Shown one piece after another: positions 6,682-12,603 of a DNA stretch of 12,603 bases (positions are counted from its first letter, which is position 1; each line of letters begins with the position of its first letter). Origin of the DNA: Streptococcaceae bacterium (GTDB taxonomy: Bacteria > Bacillota > Bacilli > Lactobacillales > Streptococcaceae); the NCBI GenBank assembly GCA_902836505.1, contig CADFQU010000009.1:1-12603 (forward strand), read 5' to 3'. The translations under genes were made by a program, and so were the position numbers. The notes beneath the pieces were generated by a model. The model was not told the origin of the DNA, ran no database searches, and saw nothing but the letters and a program-made list of their open reading frames with translations.

Positions 6682-7692
6682 ATGAGTGAACGGACGTATT
6701 CTCAAGTAAATACCGGGATTAGTGTACGTGAAGCTAGTTTTTTGAGCCCAGCTCAGTTTGATGCCCTTCTGACCAGCTCCGATGCAGAAGCGCGTGCCAG
6801 TCTCTTGCAAGGGACAGCCTATGCCTTGGAGGCAGCTCAACTGCGTCAAGTCCAAGTAGTCGAGCAAGCCTTGATGAAGCACCTTCTAGCAGAGTATGAC
6901 TGGGCTTATCAGGTGGCTCCGAACCCTGCTGTGGTTGACCTCTTTGCCCTCAAGTACACTTATCACAATCTCAAGGTCTTCTTGAAAGAGCGAGCAACGG
7001 GGCGGGAGTTGAACTTCTTATTATTGGATGCAGGTCCCTTTTCGCTTGCGGTTCTTGAACAAGTAGCCAAAACCTTTTCTTCAGAGAATTGCCCAGAGTT
7101 TATGGCTCAAGAAGTCGCAGCAACCTGGCAGGAATATGTCGACTATCAGGATATTCGGGTTCTGGAGATCGGCATGGATCTGGCTTACTTTGATCATCTC
7201 AAACGCTTGGCGGAGAACCTCGAGCATCCACTTTTAGAATCGCTGGTCACCTTGACCATTGATTGTTACAATGTCATCACTGTTGAGCGGGCCCTCAGCC
7301 TGAAAAAGCCAGGCAGCTTTATGAAGCAACTCTTGTCCGATGCGGGGACCCTCTCGGCAAGAGAAGTCATCCAGTGTGTCGAGCAGGGCAACCTCATCAG
7401 TTGGTTCCAACAAGTCAATCCCTTGCCTTATGATGTGGAATTAACTCGGTATGAAGAACAGATGCGAGCAGGGAGAGTCAGCGCTGAGACAGTGGAATAC
7501 CTGGAGCATGTGATCAAGTACCGAATTTTGGAACAAGCTTCCTTTGAGATAGACGGGCCCTTGCCTTTAGCTCGCTATCTCTTTGGAAAAGAGCTGGAGG
7601 TGAAGAACCTTCGTTTGGTCTTGACGGGTCTGGATAATCAGCTCCCGATTGACAAAATAAAAGAAAGGATGAGACCAATCTATGGCCAGTAA
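6682..7692 (+). CDS. ntpC: V/A-type ATPase subunit C (d-type socket, AC39 family)
   Basis: Soluble subunit of 336 residues that sits on the membrane ring as a funnel-shaped socket and receives the central shaft made of subunits D and F. It belongs to the V-ATPase AC39/d family: mostly helical, built from three similar bundles. Recognisable segments include FALKYTYHNLKVFLKER (about 92-108) and the end segment ELEVKNLRLVLTGLDNQLP. Length agrees with E. hirae NtpC (about 327). The Shine-Dalgarno AGGAGGG (6672-6678) begins inside the ntpE stop codon, and the spacing to ATG 6682 is short. The last codons, for Tyr-Gly-Gln, contain the start of the next gene with an 11-base overlap. No membrane segment is present. 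Confidence 0.93.
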   Translation: MSERTYSQVNTGISVREASFLSPAQFDALLTSSDAEARASLLQGTAYALEAAQLRQVQVVEQALMKHLLAEYDWAYQVAPNPAVVDLFALKYTYHNLKVFLKERATGRELNFLLLDAGPFSLAVLEQVAKTFSSENCPEFMAQEVAATWQEYVDYQDIRVLEIGMDLAYFDHLKRLAENLEHPLLESLVTLTIDCYNVITVERALSLKKPGSFMKQLLSDAGTLSAREVIQCVEQGNLISWFQQVNPLPYDVELTRYEEQMRAGRVSAETVEYLEHVIKYRILEQASFEIDGPLPLARYLFGKELEVKNLRLVLTGLDNQLPIDKIKERMRPIYGQ

Positions 7693-8002
7693 AACGCAAA
7701 AAATTGCCGTTGTGGGAAACCGTGATGCCATCCTTCCTTTTCAAATGATTGGCTTTCAGACCTTTCCCGTAGCAGAGGCTCAGGAAACCATCAATACCTT
7801 ACGTCACTTGAGCCAAGAAGATTTTGGCATCATCTATCTGACGGAAGATATGGCTCAGGAAATCCCAGATACCATTGCCCACTACGATCGCCAAGTAACT
7901 CCAGCCGTCATCTTGATTCCTACTCATAAGGGCTCGACTGGGATAGGACGGCAACGCATTCGCGATAATGTCGAAAAAGCAGTAGGACAGGATATTTTAT
8001 GA
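7682..8002 (+). CDS. ntpG: V/A-type ATPase central-shaft subunit F (NtpG)
   Basis: Small Rossmann-like protein of 106 residues that binds the side of subunit D in the rotor shaft. Typical family features are the first strand KIAVVGNRDAILPFQMIGF (7-25), the middle EDFGIIYLTEDMA, and the closing PTHKGSTGIGRQRIRDNVEKA (82-102) followed by VGQDIL. Length matches E. hirae NtpG (about 103). AAAGGA at 7664-7669 precedes ATG 7682 at 12 bases, and overlap with ntpC suggests translational coupling. Its stop TGA (8000-8002) overlaps the next ATG as ATGA. General nomenclature calls this subunit F; the ntp scheme calls it G, which often causes confusion with the stalk protein at 3214. Confidence 0.92.
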   Translation: MASKTQKIAVVGNRDAILPFQMIGFQTFPVAEAQETINTLRHLSQEDFGIIYLTEDMAQEIPDTIAHYDRQVTPAVILIPTHKGSTGIGRQRIRDNVEKAVGQDIL

Positions 8003-8703
8003 GAACAAATGAATTTGGTCAAGCGATTGGAGATGCACTGCCGGATTTTACACCGGGGCGCTTGCCAGCTATTGAGCGGATCGAGGGTTGCTATACCGTA
8101 ATTGAGCGCCTGTCAAAAGAAAAACACGGGGCGGATCTTTATCAGGTCTACGGGCCAGCCTCCCCAGCAGCTATGTGGACCTATCTGTTTAAAGGCCCTG
8201 TCCACAATGAAGAGGAGTGGGACCGCTTATTAGATGATCTCATGGCAGCCCAAGGTCGCTTTTACTATGCGATTGTAGACAAAGATTCCGGCAAGGCTTT
8301 AGGGACATTCTCTCTCATGCGGATGGATCAAGCCAACCGGGTGATTGAAGTTGGAGCAGTGACCTACTCACCAGCGCTTAAGAAGACGCGCATGGCAACC
8401 GAAGCCCAGTATCTCTTGGCGCGCTATGTGTTTGAGGATTTAGGATATAGACGCTATGAGTGGAAATGTGATGCCTTAAACCAAGCTTCGCGCAAAGCAG
8501 CTGAGCGCCTGGGATTCACCTATGAAGGCTGTTTCCGTCAGGCTCTTGTTTATAAAGGTCGGACTCGAGATACAGATTGGTTGTCTATCATTGACCAAGA
8601 ATGGCCAGCTATCAAAGAGCGCTTCGAAGCTTGGTTGGATCCAACTAATTTCGATGAAAATGGTCAACAAAAGCAATCTCTAGCCGATATGGCGCAAAAG
8701 TAA
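7999..8703 (+). CDS. GNAT-family N-acetyltransferase embedded in the ATPase operon
   Basis: A 234-residue RimJ/RimL-like (COG1670-type) acetyl-CoA-dependent acetyltransferase; the substrate is unknown. The GNAT core lies at about 30-205: the central sheet with FYYAIVDKDSGKALGTFSLM (88-107), the cofactor-binding strand and helix EVGAVTYSPALKKTRMATEA (117-136), and the C-terminal motif ERLGFTYEGCFRQALVYKGR (169-188) followed by TRDTDWLSIIDQEWP (189-203). The subgroup lacks the textbook RxxGxG/A loop and uses a KKTRMATEA-type loop instead. The first 30 residues and a tail of about 25, rich in Gln, Asn and Asp, lie outside the core. Coupling is tight: its ATG overlaps the ntpG stop by four bases (ATGA), with a modest AGGA at 7989-7992, and ntpA begins 33 bases later. 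E. hirae has no gene here, so it is an insertion into the canonical order. Modification of an ATPase subunit is an attractive guess, but a passenger gene fits equally well. Confidence 0.88.
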   Translation: MRTNEFGQAIGDALPDFTPGRLPAIERIEGCYTVIERLSKEKHGADLYQVYGPASPAAMWTYLFKGPVHNEEEWDRLLDDLMAAQGRFYYAIVDKDSGKALGTFSLMRMDQANRVIEVGAVTYSPALKKTRMATEAQYLLARYVFEDLGYRRYEWKCDALNQASRKAAERLGFTYEGCFRQALVYKGRTRDTDWLSIIDQEWPAIKERFEAWLDPTNFDENGQQKQSLADMAQK

Positions 8704-8736
8704 TACAAAGAAACAAAGGATTCCCAGGAGGAATAC

Positions 8737-10527
8737 ATGAGTCAAGGAAAAATTATTAAAGTTTCCGGTCCCTTGGTGGTCGCATCAGGGATGCAGGAGG
8801 CCAATATCCAAGACATTTGCCGGGTCGGCGATCTTGGTTTGATTGGCGAAATTATTGAGATGCGGCGGGATGAAGCCTCTATCCAAGTATATGAAGAAAC
8901 GTCTGGAGTCGGACCAGGTGAACCAGTGGTAACAACCGGAGCTCCCCTCTCTGTCGAGTTGGGACCAGGCTTGATTTCTCAGATGTTTGACGGGATCCAA
9001 CGTCCCTTGGAACGCTTCCAAGAAGTCACAGCCAGTGACTTCCTTATTCGTGGGGTTCAGGTTCCAAATCTAGACCGTAACACCAAATGGACCTTCGAAC
9101 CGACTGTGGCAGAAGGGACAGAGGTGGTCGCTGGAGATATCGTCGGTACCGTTCAAGAGACCAATATGGTGGAACACCGCATAATGGTGCCTTACGGAGT
9201 CAGTGGGCGTGTGACCAAGATTGCAGCAGGTTCTTACACAGTAGAAGAAGCAGTTTATGAAATCGAGCAAGCGGATGGTAGCCTCTTTACCGGAACCTTG
9301 ATGCAAAAATGGCCGGTTCGTCGAGGCCGTCCCTTTGCACAAAAACTGATCCCAGTAGAGCCTTTGGTTACAGGTCAACGGGTTATCGATACCTTCTTCC
9401 CAGTGACAAAAGGTGGAGCTGCAGCTGTTCCTGGTCCTTTCGGAGCTGGAAAAACGGTCGTGCAACACCAGGTGGCTAAGTTTGCCAATGTTGACATCGT
9501 GATTTACGTTGGTTGTGGAGAACGTGGAAACGAAATGACGGACGTTTTGAATGAGTTTCCAGAATTGATCGATCCAACAACCGGCCAATCCATCATGCAA
9601 CGGACGGTTCTGATTGCCAACACTTCGAACATGCCAGTGGCAGCGCGTGAAGCTTCCATCTACACAGGGATTACCATTGCCGAATACTTCCGTGATATGG
9701 GCTATTCCGTTGCCATCATGGCCGATTCGACATCGCGCTGGGCAGAAGCTCTTCGTGAAATGTCTGGTCGTCTAGAAGAAATGCCCGGAGATGAAGGCTA
9801 CCCAGCCTATCTTGGTAGCCGGATTGCCGAGTACTACGAACGGGCCGGACGGGTTAAGACACTCGGAACGACTGCGCGTGAAGGTTCTATTACCGCTATC
9901 GGTGCCGTTTCCCCTCCGGGTGGAGATATCTCAGAGCCCGTAACACAAAACACCTTGCGGATCGTCAAGGTCTTCTGGGGACTGGATGCTCAGTTGGCCC
10001 AACGCCGCCACTTCCCAGCCATCAACTGGTTGAGTTCTTATTCCCTTTACCAAGATGAGGTGGGCCAATATATCGATCAACATGAGCAGATTAGCTGGGC
10101 AGAAAAAGTGACCCGCGCCATGAACCTGTTGCAAAAAGAGAGTGAATTGCAAGAGATCGTGCGTTTGGTTGGTCTGGATTCCCTGTCTGAAAAAGACCGC
10201 TTGACCATGAATGCGGCCAAGATGATCCGCGAAGACTACCTACAGCAAAATGCCTTTGATGAGGTCGATACCTATACTTCCTTCAGCAAGCAGGTGGCCT
10301 TGTTGACCAACATTTTAACCTTTGACCAAGAAAGTCAAAAAGCGCTAGAATTGGGAGCTTACTTCACAGAAATCATGGAAGGAACTGTTGACCTTCGGGA
10401 CCGCATTGCCCGGAGCAAGTTCATCCATGAGGATCAGCTGGCCACCATCCAAGCTTTGAAAGAAGAAATCGTAGAAACCCTACACCAAATCGTCGCAAAA
10501 GGAGGAGTAGACAATGAGCGTGATTAA
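8737..10527 (+). CDS. ntpA: V/A-type ATPase catalytic subunit A
   Basis: Catalytic subunit of 596 residues; three alternate with three B subunits in the cytoplasmic head and hydrolyse ATP. Domain order is standard: beta-barrel 1 to about 70, the family-specific non-homologous insert about 110-190 (with the [15 protein letters not shown] region), the nucleotide-binding domain about 200-435, and a helical C-terminus. The Walker A loop is GPFGAGKT (233-240, Lys239). The catalytic glutamate is Glu262 in GCGERGNEM. Further signatures are [20 protein letters not shown] (329-348) and [17 protein letters not shown] (392-408). All key residues are intact, so an active ATPase is expected. AGGAGG at 8726-8731 precedes ATG 8737 by five bases. 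The 3' end carries the ntpB ribosome binding site and overlaps ntpB by 14 bases. Confidence 0.97.
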   Translation: MSQGKIIKVSGPLVVASGMQEANIQDICRVGDLGLIGEIIEMRRDEASIQVYEETSGVGPGEPVVTTGAPLSVELGPGLISQMFDGIQRPLERFQEVTASDFLIRGVQVPNLDRNTKWTFEPTVAEGTEVVAGDIVGTVQETNMVEHRIMVPYGVSGRVTKIAAGSYTVEEAVYEIEQADGSLFTGTLMQKWPVRRGRPFAQKLIPVEPLVTGQRVIDTFFPVTKGGAAAVPGPFGAGKTVVQHQVAKFANVDIVIYVGCGERGNEMTDVLNEFPELIDPTTGQSIMQRTVLIANTSNMPVAAREASIYTGITIAEYFRDMGYSVAIMADSTSRWAEALREMSGRLEEMPGDEGYPAYLGSRIAEYYERAGRVKTLGTTAREGSITAIGAVSPPGGDISEPVTQNTLRIVKVFWGLDAQLAQRRHFPAINWLSSYSLYQDEVGQYIDQHEQISWAEKVTRAMNLLQKESELQEIVRLVGLDSLSEKDRLTMNAAKMIREDYLQQNAFDEVDTYTSFSKQVALLTNILTFDQESQKALELGAYFTEIMEGTVDLRDRIARSKFIHEDQLATIQALKEEIVETLHQIVAKGGVDNERD

Positions 10528-11911
10528 AGAATACCGTACTGTCAGTGAAGTTGTTGGCCCCTTGATGATTGTTGATCAGGTCGAAGGGGTTCACTACAAT
10601 GAACTCGTAGAAATCAAGCTCCATGATGGAACAACCCGTCAGGGACAAGTCCTCGAAGTCCAAGAAGATAAGGCTATGGTCCAGCTTTTTGAAGGATCTA
10701 GCGGGATCAACTTGGAAAAAGCCAAAGTCCGCTTTACCGGACGTCCCCTAGAACTTCCTGTGTCTGAAGACATGGTGGGACGCATCTTTAACGGGATGGG
10801 CAAACCGATCGATGGCGGTCCAGAGATTATCCCAGAGAAGTACTTGGACATTGATGGGCAAGCCATCAACCCTGTTTCGCGGGACTATCCGGATGAATTT
10901 ATCCAGACAGGGATCTCAGCCATTGACCATTTGAATACTTTGGTTCGGGGCCAAAAACTCCCAGTCTTCTCAGGTTCTGGTCTTCCTCACAAGGAGTTGG
11001 CGGCTCAGATTGCTCGTCAAGCGACGGTTCTTAATTCTGAAGAAAACTTCGCCGTGGTCTTTGCAGCCATGGGAATTACCTTTGAAGAAGCCGAGTTCTT
11101 TATGAACGACCTGCGGGAAACAGGGGCGATTGATCGCTCTGTTCTCTTCATCAACCTAGCTAATGATCCAGCTATCGAGCGGATTGCCACTCCTCGGATC
11201 GCCTTGACAGCTGCCGAGTATTTGGCCTATGAAAAAGACATGCACGTCTTGGTTATCATGACTGACATGACCAACTACTGTGAAGCCCTTCGGGAAGTCT
11301 CCGCTGCTCGCCGGGAGGTTCCAGGACGTCGGGGATATCCAGGGTATCTTTATACCAACCTCTCGACCCTCTACGAACGTGCAGGACGCTTGGTTGGGAA
11401 GAAGGGATCTGTGACTCAGATTCCAATCCTCTCCATGCCGGAGGATGACATCACCCACCCAATCCCTGACTTGACAGGCTACATCACGGAAGGACAAATT
11501 ATCTTGTCTCGTGACCTCTACAATAGTGGTTACCGTCCACCGATCAATGTCCTTCCTTCCCTTTCTCGTTTGAAAGACAAGGGTTCTGGTGAAGGTAAAA
11601 CTCGGAAAGACCATGCAGCGACCATGAACCAGCTCTTTGCGGCCTATGCTCAAGGGAAACAAGCAAAAGAGTTAGCTGTGGTTCTTGGAGAGTCTGCCTT
11701 GTCCGATACCGACAAGCTCTATGTTAAGTTTACCGATCGTTTTGAGAAAGAATACATCAACCAAGGCTTTACTACCAATCGGACTATTCAAGAAAGTCTG
11801 GATTTAGGCTGGGAATTGCTGGCTATCTTGCCACGGACAGAGCTCAAGCGGATCAAGGATGATATGATTGATGAATACCTCCCAAAAACTTCCAAGGAAG
11901 CACAAGCCTAG
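10514..11911 (+). CDS. ntpB: V/A-type ATPase regulatory subunit B
   Basis: Non-catalytic head subunit of 465 residues that alternates with A and lends the arginine finger to the catalytic interface. The P-loop is degenerate as in the family: SGSGLPHK (153-160) replaces a true Walker A. The arginine finger is recognisable in [11 protein letters not shown] as Arg352 (close to Arg350 of E. hirae NtpB). Other signatures are [20 protein letters not shown] (187-206), [20 protein letters not shown] (258-277) and the [20 protein letters not shown] segment (308-327). AAAAGGAGG ends at 10505, eight bases before ATG 10514, and lies inside ntpA. The 14-base overlap with ntpA fits balanced 1:1 synthesis of A and B. 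Confidence 0.97.
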   Translation: MSVIKEYRTVSEVVGPLMIVDQVEGVHYNELVEIKLHDGTTRQGQVLEVQEDKAMVQLFEGSSGINLEKAKVRFTGRPLELPVSEDMVGRIFNGMGKPIDGGPEIIPEKYLDIDGQAINPVSRDYPDEFIQTGISAIDHLNTLVRGQKLPVFSGSGLPHKELAAQIARQATVLNSEENFAVVFAAMGITFEEAEFFMNDLRETGAIDRSVLFINLANDPAIERIATPRIALTAAEYLAYEKDMHVLVIMTDMTNYCEALREVSAARREVPGRRGYPGYLYTNLSTLYERAGRLVGKKGSVTQIPILSMPEDDITHPIPDLTGYITEGQIILSRDLYNSGYRPPINVLPSLSRLKDKGSGEGKTRKDHAATMNQLFAAYAQGKQAKELAVVLGESALSDTDKLYVKFTDRFEKEYINQGFTTNRTIQESLDLGWELLAILPRTELKRIKDDMIDEYLPKTSKEAQA

Positions 11912-11932
11912 GAGTAGAAAGGAGGAAGTCAA

Positions 11933-12603
11933 ATGGCACGATTAAATGTCAAACCCACTCGGATGGAGTTAAACACCCTCAAAGAACGTCTGAAAACGGC
12001 AACCAGAGGCCATAAACTTCTCAAGGACAAACGAGATGAGCTCATGCGACGCTTCATCGAATCGGTCCGTGAAAATGATCGCCTTCGCCAAAAGGTTGAG
12101 GCAGCTCTCATTGGCAATATGCAAGAATTTGTCCTGGCCAAATGTCTGGAAAATGATCTCATGGTCCAGGAAATTTTTGCAGTTCCGACGCGGGAGGTCA
12201 GCCTGCATATCGAGACGGAGAACATCATGAGTGTGCGCGTGCCCAAGATGCATGCCCATATTGATAATCCGTATGGAGACGATGAGGGAGACGTGGTCTA
12301 CAGCTACGTGGCTTCCAATAGCCAGATGGACAACACCATTCAAGAAATGGAAGAGCTCCTTCCAGACCTGTTGCGCTTAGCAGAGATTGAAAAAACTTGT
12401 CAGCTCATGGCCGATGAGATTGAAAAAACGCGCCGTCGGGTCAATGGACTGGAGTATGCGACCATTCCAGACCTCAAGGAAACCATCTACTATATCGAAA
12501 TGAAACTCGAAGAAGCTGAACGCGCCAACCTGGTCCGAATGATGAAGGCAAACATTTCTAGAGAGGTTAAAATGGATTGTTCATATTCTAACACTAAACC
12601 ACA
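11933..12603 (+). CDS. ntpD: V/A-type ATPase central-shaft subunit D (partial, runs off the right edge)
   Basis: Rotor-shaft coiled coil that transmits rotation from the A3B3 head to the ring; 223 codons are visible and the frame is still open at the edge. The N-terminal signature [13 protein letters not shown] (8-20), with [14 protein letters not shown] (25-38), and the C-terminal helix [20 protein letters not shown] (169-188), with [14 protein letters not shown] (191-204), are characteristic. A variable region at about 85-130 gives the short hairpin that contacts the head. AAAGGAGG (11918-11925) sits 7 bases before ATG 11933, and ntpB ends 21 bases upstream. Conserved sequence ends near residue 205, yet the frame continues as [17 protein letters not shown] without a stop. 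This may be a species-specific C-terminal extension or a separate small ORF in the same frame. Confidence 0.93.
   Translation, partial: MARLNVKPTRMELNTLKERLKTATRGHKLLKDKRDELMRRFIESVRENDRLRQKVEAALIGNMQEFVLAKCLENDLMVQEIFAVPTREVSLHIETENIMSVRVPKMHAHIDNPYGDDEGDVVYSYVASNSQMDNTIQEMEELLPDLLRLAEIEKTCQLMADEIEKTRRRVNGLEYATIPDLKETIYYIEMKLEEAERANLVRMMKANISREVKMDCSYSNTKP

Noticed and set aside
9070..9600. Long minus-strand open frame of 176 codons inside ntpA, and a similar one of 168 codons at 11156-11662 inside ntpB
   Set aside because: Both are antisense shadows of strongly conserved coding sequence, with compositions unlike real proteins and no start signals.
10514..11911. Subunit B P-loop looks degenerate, suggesting an inactive ATPase
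   Set aside because: Loss of the Walker A motif is normal for V/A-type B subunits. The catalytic subunit A retains an intact P-loop and catalytic glutamate.
12036..12230. Short plus-strand frame inside ntpD
   Set aside because: It lies in another frame of a clearly conserved D-subunit gene and has no ribosome binding site of its own.

Overview
The window looks like a chromosome segment of a low-to-mid G+C Firmicute, most probably an oral or commensal Streptococcus. Three things point there: the protein families; the strong AAGGAGG-type ribosome binding sites with extended -10 promoters (TGnTATAAT); and a sialic-acid gene cluster lying next to a V-type ATPase operon, an arrangement I recall from pneumococcus-like streptococci. 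The species cannot be fixed from sequence reading alone.

Layout. (1) 25-1866, plus strand: the tail of a sialic-acid catabolic operon, with N-acetylneuraminate lyase followed by a ROK-family sugar kinase that probably acts as N-acetylmannosamine kinase. (2) 1867-2106: a 240-base convergent intergenic region holding a strongly structured element with three nested hairpins and outward-facing terminators, then a separate terminator for the opposing gene. (3) 2107-2946, minus strand: an RpiR-type HTH-SIS phosphosugar-responsive regulator with its own promoter, probably controlling the nan genes. (4) 2947-3213: a divergent control region with one promoter for each direction and several short palindromes. 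(5) 3214-12603, plus strand: a V/A-type ATPase operon in the Enterococcus hirae ntp order F-I-K-E-C-G-A-B-D, running off the right edge inside ntpD. One extra gene, a GNAT-family N-acetyltransferase, sits between ntpG and ntpA and is tightly coupled to the operon.

How it works together. NtpA3B3 is the catalytic head, D and G (the F-type subunit) the rotor shaft, C the socket on the membrane ring, E and F (the G/H-type subunit) the peripheral stalks, and I and K the ion channel and rotor ring. The c-subunit carries every sodium ligand known from E. hirae NtpK, at a constant offset of two residues, so a Na+-translocating enzyme is predicted. Most genes overlap or nearly touch. The exceptions are the spaces on either side of ntpK, which hold an A/T-rich leader and a weak hairpin, as might be expected if the many-copy ring subunit needs higher expression.

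The most interesting points are the acetyltransferase embedded in the ATPase operon, the structured intergenic element with alternative pairings, and the predicted Na+ specificity beside a sialic-acid locus. Nothing here is clearly a wholly new system. No tRNA, rRNA, CRISPR array, insertion sequence or prophage gene was seen.
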